From assembly GCF_014650875.1 (NCBI RefSeq), contig NZ_BMVU01000026.1:1-64000 (forward strand): a stretch of DNA of 64,000 nt, in the 5' to 3' direction. The translations under genes were made by a program, and so were the position numbers. Positions 27,585 to 35,457 of the stretch are shown in pieces. Position 1 is the stretch's first letter; each line of letters opens with the position of its first letter. The notes below the pieces were generated by a model. The model saw only the letters and a list, made by a program, of their open reading frames with translations, searched no databases and had not been told where the DNA came from. This stretch comes from Streptomyces minutiscleroticus (lineage in GTDB: Bacteria > Actinomycetota > Actinomycetes > Streptomycetales > Streptomycetaceae).

Positions 27585-28621
27585 GACACGCCCTCCGACC
27601 CGGTCCCGGTCCCCGACCCGGTCCCGGTCCCCGACCCGGTCCCGGTCCCCGACCCGGCCCCGGTCCCCGTCCCGGCCCTCGCCCGTGACGCGGCCTCGGT
27701 CCCGATGCCGGCCCGGGCTCCGGCCCCTGCCCTCGTCCCCGTCGTCCCCGGCTCGGCGGTCGTTCCCGGCCCGGCCGTGGTCTCCAGCCCGGCCGTGTGC
27801 GCGGCGATGTCCTCGGCGCGCGCTCCGGCGAGGTCGCCGTGGACGCGTCCGTCGACGAGGAAGACCACGCGGTCGGCGTGGGAGGCGGCCACCGGGTCGT
27901 GCGTGACCATGACGACCGTCCGGCCCCCGCGGTCCACCATGCCGCGCAGCAGCGCCAGGACCTCACGGCCGCTCCGCGGGTCGAGGGCGCCGGTCGGCTC
28001 GTCGCCGAACAGCACCTCGGGGCGGGTGATCAGGGCGCGGGCCAGGGCGACCCGCTGCTGCTGGCCGCCGGACAGCTCCGCCGGCCGGTGCCGGGCCCGG
28101 TCGCCGAGCCCGACCTGGCGCAGCGCGTCGCGGACCCGGGCCCGAGCGGGACGGCGGCCGGCCAGACGCAGCGGCAGCGCCACGTTCTGCTCGGCGGTCA
28201 GCGACGGCAGCAGGTTGAACGACTGGAAGACGAACCCGACGCGGTCGCGGCGCAGCCGGGTCAGCCCGGCCTCGGTCAGCCCCGTCAGCTCGGTGCCGCC
28301 CACGGTGACCGACCCGGACGTGGGCCGGTCCAGTCCCGCCGCGCACTGCAGCAGCGTCGACTTCCCCGATCCGGAAGGGCCCATGACCGCGGTGAAGGTC
28401 CCCTCGGGGAAGGAGAGGGTGACCCGGTCGAGGGCCGTCACGGCGCCGTCGCCCGTCCCGAACCGCCTGCTGACGGAGCGCAGCCGCACCGCGTCACCGT
28501 CCCCCCGTACCGCTGCGCCGTCGTCCCTCCGTGCCGCCGCGTCGCCGTCCCTCCGTGCCGCCGCGTCGTCGCCCCTCCGCCGTGCCCACTGGCCGTTCCT
28601 CCGGGCCGTCCCGCCGATCAC
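27578..28621 (-). CDS. ABC transporter ATP-binding protein (MacB/LolD-like)
   Basis: 347 residues if read from GTG 28621 (AAGGGGG upstream); GTG 28489, just before the ATPase fold (RLRSVSRRFG), is an equally possible start. Walker A GPSGSGKST, Q-loop FQSF, signature LSGGQQQRVALARAL, Walker B VLFGDEPTGALD and the H-loop in MVTHDP are all intact. The cytosolic ATPase should power the FtsX-like permease encoded next. Both ends carry simple repeats: an Arg/Asp/Ala repeat (DDAAARRDGDAAARRDDGAA) at the N-terminus, if that start is right, and GTGTGS repeated at the C-terminus. Confidence 0.88.
   Translation of the reverse strand: MIGGTARRNGQWARRRGDDAAARRDGDAAARRDDGAAVRGDGDAVRLRSVSRRFGTGDGAVTALDRVTLSFPEGTFTAVMGPSGSGKSTLLQCAAGLDRPTSGSVTVGGTELTGLTEAGLTRLRRDRVGFVFQSFNLLPSLTAEQNVALPLRLAGRRPARARVRDALRQVGLGDRARHRPAELSGGQQQRVALARALITRPEVLFGDEPTGALDPRSGREVLALLRGMVDRGGRTVVMVTHDPVAASHADRVVFLVDGRVHGDLAGARAEDIAAHTAGLETTAGPGTTAEPGTTGTRAGAGARAGIGTEAASRARAGTGTGAGSGTGTGSGTGTGSGTGTGSEGVSC
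27598..27665. repeat. 18-bp tandem repeat at the 3' end of the ABC ATPase gene
   Basis: About three and a half copies of an 18-bp unit (CGGTCCCCGACCCGGTCC on the plus strand). The period is a multiple of three, so copy-number change would keep the frame and only lengthen the GTGTGS tail. Confidence 0.85.
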
Positions 28622-28734
28622 ACGTCCCCCTTCGTCGTCCACGCGTCCCCTGCGCCGGGCGCCGGGCCGTGTGCCCGTCCCGGTGGCTCCACGACACCGC
28701 ACGACGGCCCCCCGGCGCAGTGCGGCAGGACCGA

Positions 28735-28766
28735 GACCTGGGGTAGGCCTGGCCCTACCCCAGGTC
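28735..28766. promoter_or_regulatory. 13-bp palindromic operator between ABC exporter and two-component genes
   Basis: Perfect inverted repeat GACCTGGGGTAGG (28735-28747) and CCTACCCCAGGTC (28754-28766) with a 6-bp centre, in the divergent gap. It lies about 115 bp from the ABC ATPase start and 53 bp from the kinase start. Best candidate binding site for the response regulator encoded at 30081. Confidence 0.6.
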
Positions 28767-28818
28767 CACCGTCCGGCCCGATGGCCCCGGCCCGTACGCG
28801 CCTTCTACGGTGATCCGC

Positions 28819-30126
28819 ATGCAGCCTCGGAACGTGTGGCAGGCCATGTCCAGGACCGGCTTCGTGCTGTCGTCCTGGCCGTGGCGCTCGGCCGCCTACC
28901 TGCTCACCGGCGCGGTGACCGGCGCCGTCGCCCTCGTGGGGATCGTCGTCTCGGCGGTGGCGGGCGGAGTGCTCGCGGTCGTCCTGGTGGGCCTGCCCCT
29001 GCTCGTCCTCACGGCCCTCGCCGGCCTCCCGGTGGCGCGCGTCGAGCGGTACCGGCTGCGGATGGTCGACGCGGACCCGGTCCCCGGCCTGCACCGGCCG
29101 CCCGCCGCGCCCGGTCTGCGCCCCTGGCTGGCGACCCGGCTGCGGGAGCGGGCGACCTGGCGGGAGCTGGGCCACGCCCTGCTGTTCGCGGGCCTGTTGT
29201 GGCCCGTCGACGCCCTCGCCGTCACCGTCGGGCTGCTCCTCCCGCTGTCCGTGGCCGCGACCCCGCTGCTGATGGCCACGGCCGGCGACGGCCGGGAGGC
29301 GAAGGTGCTCAAGCAGTGGACGGTCACGGACTGGCCGGCCGCGTTCGGGGTGGCCGCGCTCGGACTGCTCCTCATGGCCCTGTGCGCGTACGTCCTGGGC
29401 GTCGCCGCCGGGGCCCGGGCCGAGCTGACCCGGTTGCTGATCGCCCCGCGCGACGCGGAGCTGGACGCCAGGGTGACCGAACTGGCCCGGTCGCGCGTGC
29501 GCCTGGTCGACGCCTTCGAGGCGGAGCGGCGGCGCATCGAGCGCGACCTGCACGACGGCGCCCAGCAGCGCCTGGTGGCACTGGCGATGACACTCGGCCT
29601 GGCCCGTCTGGACGCCCCGCCGGGCCCGCTCGCCGACCGGCTCGCCAAGGCCCACGACGAAGCGGGCCTGGCCCTCGCGGAGCTGCGCGAACTCATCCAC
29701 GGCATCCACCCCGAGGTGCTCACCGACTACGGCCTCGAAGCCGCCGTCGCCGACGCCGCGGACCGCTCCGCCGTCCCCGTGGACGTCGACCTGGACCTGC
29801 CCGGCCGGCTGCCCGGGTCCGTCGAGTCGGCCGCGTACTTCGTGGTCCGCGAGGCCCTCGCCAATGTGGCCAGGCACAGCGGGGCGGACCGCGCCGCGGT
29901 GACCGGCCGCCACCGCGGCGGACGGCTCACGCTGGAGGTGCGCGACGACGGCCGGGGCGGCGCGGACGCCTCGGCGGGCAGCGGGCTCACCGGGCTCGCG
30001 GACCGGGTGTCGGTGCTCGATGGCAGACTCTCCCTGTCCAGTCCGCCCGGCGGACCGACCCTGCTGCGTGTGGAGATCCCTTGCGAACGGACCGACCGCC
30101 CCGCGCCCGCCGCTCCCTGCGCGTAG
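28819..30126 (+). CDS. Membrane sensor histidine kinase (DesK/LiaS-like)
   Basis: 435 residues. Two pairs of membrane helices (about residues 25-70 and 125-200) with short loops precede HisKA_3 (acceptor His in RRRIERDLHDGAQQRLV) and HATPase_c (ALANVARHSGADRA; DDGRGGADASAGSGLTGLADR). Kinases of this form sense cell-envelope stress or antibiotics and commonly sit next to ABC exporters. ATG 28819 has no ribosome site but a TACGGT hexamer just upstream could be a -10 box, suggesting a leaderless transcript; GTG 28810 is an alternative start. The regulator gene overlaps its 3' end. Confidence 0.86.
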   Translation: MQPRNVWQAMSRTGFVLSSWPWRSAAYLLTGAVTGAVALVGIVVSAVAGGVLAVVLVGLPLLVLTALAGLPVARVERYRLRMVDADPVPGLHRPPAAPGLRPWLATRLRERATWRELGHALLFAGLLWPVDALAVTVGLLLPLSVAATPLLMATAGDGREAKVLKQWTVTDWPAAFGVAALGLLLMALCAYVLGVAAGARAELTRLLIAPRDAELDARVTELARSRVRLVDAFEAERRRIERDLHDGAQQRLVALAMTLGLARLDAPPGPLADRLAKAHDEAGLALAELRELIHGIHPEVLTDYGLEAAVADAADRSAVPVDVDLDLPGRLPGSVESAAYFVVREALANVARHSGADRAAVTGRHRGGRLTLEVRDDGRGGADASAGSGLTGLADRVSVLDGRLSLSSPPGGPTLLRVEIPCERTDRPAPAAPCA

Positions 30127-30758
30127 TCCTGGCCGAGGACAGCGTGCTGCTGCGGGAGGGGATCGTCGGCCTGCTCGACCGCTGCGGCCACGAGGTGGCC
30201 GCGGCCGTCGGCGACGCGCCGGCCCTGGTCGCCGCGGTGGAGGAGCACGCCCCCGACATCGTCGTGACGGACGTGCGCATGCCGCCCGGCTTCCAGGACG
30301 AGGGCCTGCACGCGGCGGTCCGCCTGCGCGAGGAGCGGCCCGCGCTGCCCGTCCTGGTCCTCAGCCAGTACGTGCAGCGGGCGTACGCCTCCGAGCTGCT
30401 GGACTCCGGCGACGGCACGGGCGTCGGCTATCTGCTCAAGGACCGGGTCGGGCACGTCGAGGAGTTCGTGGACGCGCTGTGCGAGGTGGCGGACGGCGGC
30501 ACGGTCGTCGACCCCGAGGTCGTACGCCAGCTGCTGCGCCGCCGCCGCGACCCCCTGGAGCGGCTCACCCCGCGTGAGCGGGAGGTCCTGGCCCTGATCG
30601 CGGAGGGGAGGTCCAACGGCGCGATCGCCCGCGCACTGGTGGTCTCCGAAGCGGCCGTGGGCAAGCACGTCAGCGGCATCCTCACCAAGCTCGACCTGCC
30701 GCCCGCGCAGGAGACGCACCGCAGAGTGCTGGCGGTCCTGGCCTACCTGAGGGCGTGA
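30081..30758 (+). CDS. NarL/FixJ-family response regulator
   Basis: 225 residues. Receiver domain (LRVVLAEDSVLLREGIVGLL, acceptor Asp in IVVTDVRMPPGFQDEGL, GYLLKDRVG) followed by LuxR helix-turn-helix (LTPREREVLALIAEGRSNGAIARAL...GKHVSGILTKL). The MPPGFQDEG insertion in the receiver is typical of regulators of the LiaR/VraR-like actinobacterial group. The TTG at 30081 lies five bases after GGAG inside the kinase gene, giving a 46-bp overlap and coupled translation. It probably controls the divergent ABC exporter through the palindrome at 28735. Confidence 0.87.
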   Translation: MRTDRPPRARRSLRVVLAEDSVLLREGIVGLLDRCGHEVAAAVGDAPALVAAVEEHAPDIVVTDVRMPPGFQDEGLHAAVRLREERPALPVLVLSQYVQRAYASELLDSGDGTGVGYLLKDRVGHVEEFVDALCEVADGGTVVDPEVVRQLLRRRRDPLERLTPREREVLALIAEGRSNGAIARALVVSEAAVGKHVSGILTKLDLPPAQETHRRVLAVLAYLRA

Positions 30759-30783
30759 GCCTGGGCCCGGACGGCGCGCGCCC

Positions 30784-31779
30784 TCAGCACCCCGCCTCTT
30801 CCCCCGCCGCGAGGGCCGTGCCGAGCGGCGTCCGCTCGTACAGGACCTGATGGCCGTAGCGGCGCGCCGTGAGCAGGCCCGCGTCGCGCAGGACCGACAG
30901 GTGGGCGGAGACGGACGACGCGGCCAGCCCCAGGCGGTGGGCCAGCACCGTGGTGCCCGCGGGCTCGTCCAGCGCGGCGAGCACGGCCGCCCGGCCGCGC
31001 CCGAGGAGCCGGGCCAGGGCGTCCGGGGCGCGGCCGGCGGGCTCGGCCCACAGGCCGCCGATGCCGCGGACGGGGTAGACCAGCGTCGGCTGCCACGGGG
31101 GCTCGAAACCGGTGACGACGTCGGGCCACGAGAACGCGCTGGGCATCAGCACCAGGCCCTGGCCGTCCAGGTCCTGCACTTCCTCCTCGTGGCGGCCCGT
31201 CACCGTCAGCGTCCCGGCGGACCAGGCGAAACGGCGGTCGATCTCCGGCAGCAGACCCCCCAGCCCCACCTCGGCGAGCCGCCGGGAGTGATACGCGATG
31301 TCCGCCTCCAGGAGCGTCCGCAGCCGGGGCCAGTACGGCTCCACGAGGGCGTGCCAGGCGGCCTCCAGCAGATCGGCGAGCAGCAGGACGCCACGCTCCG
31401 TGCCGGCGAGCAGGTCGCGGGCGAGAGGGGACTCGGCGGCGCCCGGGGTGTCGGCCAGGGCCCGTGCCGTGTCGGCGCGGGCCCTCACCGGATCGGTTCC
31501 GCGGACCACCGCGATCTCCTCCTCGAACGTGGCCGCCGGACCGATCGGCGGCGGGGCCAGCCAGTCGGGGGAGTACCCGCGCCGGGGCATCAGCAGCCAC
31601 AGCGGTGCCAGGTCGAGGCCGTCGGCCGCCGCACGGGTCCGGCGCAGCCACCGCGGGTGGTAGCCGTGCCGGTCGGGGCGGTTCAGGGTGCGGACGGCCT
31701 GGTGCGTCTCCCACAGGGGCGACAGCGCGAAGCGGCACCGCAGGAAGTCGTCCTCCCCGAAGCGGAAGTGGAACGGCAC
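30784..31779 (-). CDS. ArsR-type regulator with N-terminal DUF5937 domain
   Basis: 331 residues. The first 230 residues (VPFHFRFGEDDFLRCRFALSP...) match the DUF5937 architecture as I know it; a winged helix follows at the C-terminus (VLAALDEPAGTTVLAHRLGLAASSVSAHLSVLRDAGLLTARR). Such proteins act as repressors that respond to an unknown ligand. The GTG at 31779 is chosen from GAGGAG five bases upstream; the open frame continues to 31965 without a ribosome site. It is divergent from an MFS exporter gene, the likely target, and a 16-bp palindrome lies near the MFS promoter. A truncated paralogue lies at 37286. Confidence 0.83.
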   Translation of the reverse strand: MPFHFRFGEDDFLRCRFALSPLWETHQAVRTLNRPDRHGYHPRWLRRTRAAADGLDLAPLWLLMPRRGYSPDWLAPPPIGPAATFEEEIAVVRGTDPVRARADTARALADTPGAAESPLARDLLAGTERGVLLLADLLEAAWHALVEPYWPRLRTLLEADIAYHSRRLAEVGLGGLLPEIDRRFAWSAGTLTVTGRHEEEVQDLDGQGLVLMPSAFSWPDVVTGFEPPWQPTLVYPVRGIGGLWAEPAGRAPDALARLLGRGRAAVLAALDEPAGTTVLAHRLGLAASSVSAHLSVLRDAGLLTARRYGHQVLYERTPLGTALAAGEEAGC

Positions 31780-31955
31780 GGCGACTCCTCGGTGGACCGA
31801 CGCGGTGATGCGACGGTGTGACGACGCAACGGTGTGACGGCGTGACGGTGCGGTTCTCGGGGTGCTGGGGCGAGGCAACAGCGTGGTGGTCGAGGCGGCC
31901 GGGGCGGCGTCCGGACACCGGCGAGGTCCGCGCCGCCGGTGACGCGGAGCGAAGA

Positions 31956-31971
31956 TTCGGTCCACACCGAA
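31956..31971. promoter_or_regulatory. Palindromic operator upstream of the MFS gene
   Basis: TTCGGT-CCAC-ACCGAA, a perfect 6-bp inverted repeat with a 4-bp spacer, 40 bp before the MFS start. It is a plausible ArsR-family operator for the divergent DUF5937 regulator. The rest of the gap has no other clear element. Confidence 0.45.
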
Positions 31972-32011
31972 ACTCTACGCCGGGCCGTCGGTCACCGGCA
32001 GGCTTCCGCCC

Positions 32012-33418
32012 ATGCCAGACGAGAACGCCGCCCGCCCCGCACACCCGGCCGCCGGACCCCGCCGGCCGGCCGCGCCCCGCACCGCCGGAGCCCGTCCGGC
32101 CGCCGTCGACGCGCTCCCCGACGCCGGCGTCGACACCGTGGTCGGTGTCGGCGCCGCCGCCCCGGACGCCGGCGCGGCCCCCGGGGCCTCGGCCCCTCCC
32201 GGACCCGAACCCACCGGCTACCGCCGCGTCTTCGCCGTACGGGAGTTCCGCGTCCTCTTCACCGCCCACGCCCTCTCCCTCCTGGGCGTCGTCGTCAGCG
32301 AGATCGCGCTGACCGTGCTGGTGTACGGGCTGACGGGATCGCCCCTGCTGAGCTCGCTGGTCTTCGCGCTCGGGTTCCTGCCGTACCTCGTGGGCGGCAC
32401 CCTCCTGTCGGGCATCGCCGACCGCCACCCGCCGCGCCGGGTGCTCGTCGTGTGCGACCTTATGTGTGCCGTGTGCGCGGCCGTGATGGCGCTGCCCGGG
32501 ACGCCGGTCGCCGTCCTGCTCGCGATGCGCTGCCTGATCGCGGTCGTCGCGCCCGTGTTCACCGGCACCCGGACGGCCACGCTCACCGACGTCCTCGGCG
32601 ACGGGGACCTGTTCGTGCTGGGGCGCTCGTTGCTGCGGATCGTCTCGCAGAGCGCCGTCCTCACGGGGTTCGGGCTCGGCGGGGTCCTGCTCACGGTCGT
32701 GTCGCCCCGTCAGGCCGTGGCCGTGACCGCCTGCTCCTTCCTCTCCTCGGCCCTGCTGCTGCGCCTCGGCACGCGGCGCCGGCCCGCCCGCGCCCGCGGC
32801 GGCCCGCTGATGCGGTACTCGCTCCAGGGCTTCCGGCAGGTCTTCGCGGACCGCCGGATCAGGGTCCTGCTCCTGATGCTGTGGGCGCCCCCGATGTTCG
32901 TGGTCGCCCCCGAGGCGCTGGCCGCCGCGTACGCGGACGAGATCGGGGCCGGCACGGCCGCCGTCGGCCTGCTGATGTGCGCCATGCCGGTCGGGACGAT
33001 CGCGGCCGAGCTGTACGCCGGGTCGCTGCTGTCCCCGTCCGCGCGCTCCCGGATCGCGCTGCCCCTGGCGGCGTGCGGACTGCTGCCGCTGCTGTTCGTC
33101 CCCTGGGCCCCGGGCCTCGGCTGGGTGCTGCTCGCGCTGGTGTCGGCCGGAGCGGCGGGCGCGTACACCCTGGGCCTCGACCGCTGGTTCGTGGAGGCCG
33201 TGCCGCGGGAGCTGCAGGGGCGGGCCATGACCGTGCAGACGGCCGGGCTGATGACGATCCAGGGGGTGGGAATGGCCCTGGCGGGTGCCGCGGCCGAGTT
33301 CTGGCCGGCCGGCGCCGTCATCGGCGGAGCGGGGGCGGTCGGAACGGTGTGCTGCGTCCTGCTCGCGCTGCGGTGCCGGCGGGCGGTCGCTTCCGGGGAC
33401 GCGCCCGCGCGGCACTGA
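32012..33418 (+). CDS. MFS transporter (enterobactin-exporter/MFS_3-like)
   Basis: 468 residues. A disordered Pro/Ala/Asp-rich tail of about 70 residues precedes a 12-helix MFS fold. The inter-helix motif GIADRHPPRRVLVVCDL matches MFS motif A (G-x3-D-R-x-G-R-R). It is probably a drug or metabolite exporter. ATG 32012 is used; the tail is unusually long and a later start is conceivable. It diverges from the DUF5937/ArsR regulator across a palindrome, the classic layout of a repressor and its efflux target. Convergent with a TetR gene behind a strong hairpin. Confidence 0.85.
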   Translation: MPDENAARPAHPAAGPRRPAAPRTAGARPAAVDALPDAGVDTVVGVGAAAPDAGAAPGASAPPGPEPTGYRRVFAVREFRVLFTAHALSLLGVVVSEIALTVLVYGLTGSPLLSSLVFALGFLPYLVGGTLLSGIADRHPPRRVLVVCDLMCAVCAAVMALPGTPVAVLLAMRCLIAVVAPVFTGTRTATLTDVLGDGDLFVLGRSLLRIVSQSAVLTGFGLGGVLLTVVSPRQAVAVTACSFLSSALLLRLGTRRRPARARGGPLMRYSLQGFRQVFADRRIRVLLLMLWAPPMFVVAPEALAAAYADEIGAGTAAVGLLMCAMPVGTIAAELYAGSLLSPSARSRIALPLAACGLLPLLFVPWAPGLGWVLLALVSAGAAGAYTLGLDRWFVEAVPRELQGRAMTVQTAGLMTIQGVGMALAGAAAEFWPAGAVIGGAGAVGTVCCVLLALRCRRAVASGDAPARH

Positions 33419-33490
33419 GGACCGCGGCACCGGACCGTCCGGGTGTCCGTGTCCGACCGGACCCGCCCGGGTGCCCGCGCTAGGCCGGAC

Positions 33491-33545
33491 CTCCCGGACG
33501 CCCGAGCTGGGCCGGGCCGGAGGCGGGCACTCGGGCGTCCGGGAG
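33491..33545. terminator. Bidirectional terminator between MFS and TetR genes
   Basis: Perfect 16-bp stem (33491-33506 with 33530-33545) with a 23-nt loop in the 254-bp convergent gap. The surrounding sequence is made of short GTCCGGG-type repeats. Confidence 0.7.
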
Positions 33546-33672
33546 CCGGACCCGGGGCCCCAGGTGGCGCGTCCGCGAGCCGGGAACGGGCGCTCAGAGG
33601 GCGCGTCCGGGTGTCGGACCCGGGTGCTCGGACGTCGGGACGGCGCCGGTGGCGCGGGGGCCGCGGCGCCGC

Positions 33673-34332
33673 TCAGGCGCGGGCGTAGTCGGCGAGGGCG
33701 GGTTCGAGAAGCGCGAAGGCCCGCGTGGCCTCGTCCTCCAGCACCGCGGCGATCTCGGTGCCGGTGCGCCCGGCGAGGGTGAGGTCCTGGATGCGGCGGA
33801 ACAGGACGCGGTGCACGCCGCCGAGCAGGGACGCGGCCGTACGGGGGGTGATGTCGTCGGGCGGGGCGCCGGTGGCCTCGGCGAGGGCGGCGGCCAGGGC
33901 GTCCTCGCGCCGGTCGTGCAGGTCGCGCAGACGGGCCGACAGGGTCGGGCTCTCCGCGACCATGCGGCTGAACTCGGGTCCCGCGAAGCCCGCGACCCGG
34001 TCCTGCGCGGCGACCGCGGACAGGAAGGCCCGGCGCAGCGCCGAGAGGGCGGACTCGCCGGGTCCGCGTGCGGCGACCGTGCGGGCCGGTCCGGCGACGA
34101 ACGCGTCCTGGTGGTCGAGGGCCAGGTCCTCCTTGCGCGCGAAGTAGTTGGTCACCGTCTTCTTGGCGACGCGGGCGGCGTCGGCGATCTCGGCGATGGT
34201 CGTGCGCTCGAAGCCCCGCTCGATGAAGAGACGGGTGGCCTGGTCGGAGATCAGCTGTCGCGTCTCGCGCTTCTTGGCCTCGCGCAGCCCCGTACCCGCG
34301 GAGCCGGCCGCGGCGCTCGACTCGGTACCCAT
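33673..34332 (-). CDS. TetR-family transcriptional regulator
   Basis: 219 residues. N-terminal helix-turn-helix (RETRQLISDQATRLFIERGFERTTIAEIADAARVAKKTVTNYF, about residues 22-65) and an all-alpha ligand domain with the C-terminal block seen in SACE-type/TetR_C_7 regulators. It diverges from a DUF5701 gene across an AT-rich 127-bp region that holds a 32-bp imperfect palindrome, so it most likely represses itself and that gene. ATG 34332 has GGAG twelve bases upstream. The inducer is unknown. Confidence 0.86.
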   Translation of the reverse strand: MGTESSAAAGSAGTGLREAKKRETRQLISDQATRLFIERGFERTTIAEIADAARVAKKTVTNYFARKEDLALDHQDAFVAGPARTVAARGPGESALSALRRAFLSAVAAQDRVAGFAGPEFSRMVAESPTLSARLRDLHDRREDALAAALAEATGAPPDDITPRTAASLLGGVHRVLFRRIQDLTLAGRTGTEIAAVLEDEATRAFALLEPALADYARA

Positions 34333-34363
34333 GCCGGGATCTTACTCCAGACATACTTTTGCG

Positions 34364-34407
34364 TTGACACCTTGTTTACGACGCGAGTAATTTTACCCTC
34401 GTAGTAA
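34364..34407 (+). promoter_or_regulatory. Promoter of the DUF5701 gene with overlapping TetR operator
   Basis: A consensus -35 TTGACA (34364-34369) is followed after 18 bp by TAATTT (34388-34393). The region 34376-34407 is an imperfect inverted repeat of two 16-bp arms (TTACGACGCGAGTAAT and TTTACCCTCGTAGTAA, 12 of 16 positions symmetric), covering the spacer and -10. This is how a TetR repressor would block the promoter. The local AT content is far above that of the rest of the window. Confidence 0.65.
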
Positions 34408-34459
34408 GTTTTCGCGCCGTCACGTCGGGCGGCGCGGCGACGCGACGGAAGGGGACCCC

Positions 34460-35122
34460 TTGACCGAGACCGCCCTCGACGGCGGGGCCGAGTTCGACCG
34501 CCAGGTCCGCACGCTGATCGACCTGGGCTACCCGGCGGTCTCCGGCCTGGGCCCGGAGCGGTTCGGCGCCCTGGTGGCCCCGCTGCGCGCGCGTGCCGCG
34601 GCGGTTCCCGCCGGCCCGTACGGACCGGAGTCGGGCCGCGTGCCGTTCCTGCTGGTCGTCACCCGCGGCGTGGCCCCGATCGAGGAGACGATGCCGCTCA
34701 CCGCCCTGCACGGCGGACGGCTGCCCGGCTTCGTCGACCGCTCCTTCGAACCCGGCGCCCTCGAACGGTTCGTCCCTCCAGAAGGGCTCGAACTCCCCGC
34801 TCCGGACGCCTACCTGCTGCTCGGCGTCGAGCGCGGCGAGGAGTTCTGCGGCGTCGTCCCCCAGGACGCCGTGCGCACCGTCGCCGAGCGGGGCCGCACC
34901 CCGCTCACCATCGAGGAGGGCATCGCGCTGGTCACCCAGTTCCCGCAGGTGCTGGCGAAGAACAAGTGCTTCTCCCTGGGCGGTTCGCGCTGCGGCGACC
35001 GCCGGGTCCCGGCCCTCTGGATCAGTAAGAGGGCCCCGAAGCTCGGCTGGTGCTGGGAGGGCAACCCGCACACGTGGCTCGGCATGGCCTCCGCCGGCTC
35101 GCGGGCGGGCGCGGGAGGGTAG
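34460..35122 (+). CDS. DUF5701-family protein
   Basis: 220 residues from a TTG at 34460 with GGAAGGGG upstream. The opening AEFDRQVRTLIDLGYPAVSGL and the C-terminal CFSLGGSRCGDRRVPALWISKRAPKLGWCWEGNPHTWLG are the conserved blocks I associate with DUF5701, an actinobacterial family of unknown function. No membrane helix or signal peptide. Several conserved Trp and Cys residues cluster at the C-terminus. It is controlled, by inference, by the divergent TetR protein. A biochemical role cannot be proposed from the sequence. Confidence 0.75.
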   Translation: MTETALDGGAEFDRQVRTLIDLGYPAVSGLGPERFGALVAPLRARAAAVPAGPYGPESGRVPFLLVVTRGVAPIEETMPLTALHGGRLPGFVDRSFEPGALERFVPPEGLELPAPDAYLLLGVERGEEFCGVVPQDAVRTVAERGRTPLTIEEGIALVTQFPQVLAKNKCFSLGGSRCGDRRVPALWISKRAPKLGWCWEGNPHTWLGMASAGSRAGAGG

Positions 35123-35457
35123 GGCGCGCTCCGGCGGCCCGCGCCCACGCCCGCGTCGCGAACGGGGCTGTCGAAGGCCGCCGGAAGCAGGAGAATGCCG
35201 GTTACCGGACGGGGCGGGGGACATGGGGGACAGGGGAAGGGGAAGAGCCCTCCCGGGTGGCGGCCCGGGGCGGTGCGCCGCCCCGGCCCCGGAACGGCCG
35301 TCCCAGCGACCCGTACGGCCGTCCCCGTGAACACGGTGCGGCCGTTCCCGCCGACCCGGTGCGGCCGTCCCCGTGAACACGGTGCGGCCGCACCCGTGCC
35401 CCGTCCGCGCCCCGGCGTCGTTGTGCCGTTCGGTGACCGCACAGTCAGGAGAGGCGC
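35123..35457. repeat. 335-bp gap with a 29-bp direct repeat
   Basis: No gene seen. It contains a perfect 29-bp direct repeat (35316-35344 and 35362-35390; core CCGTCCCCGTGAACACGG, which itself is a short inverted repeat CCGTG-aa-CACGG). The TPR gene starts 68 bp after the second copy. Confidence 0.7.

Noticed and set aside
22606..30758. Very long open frames on both strands (up to about 1,900 codons) across the amidase, ABC and kinase genes
   Set aside because: They are Arg/Pro/Gly-rich read-throughs of real genes in other frames; their only recognisable parts are the true genes already listed.
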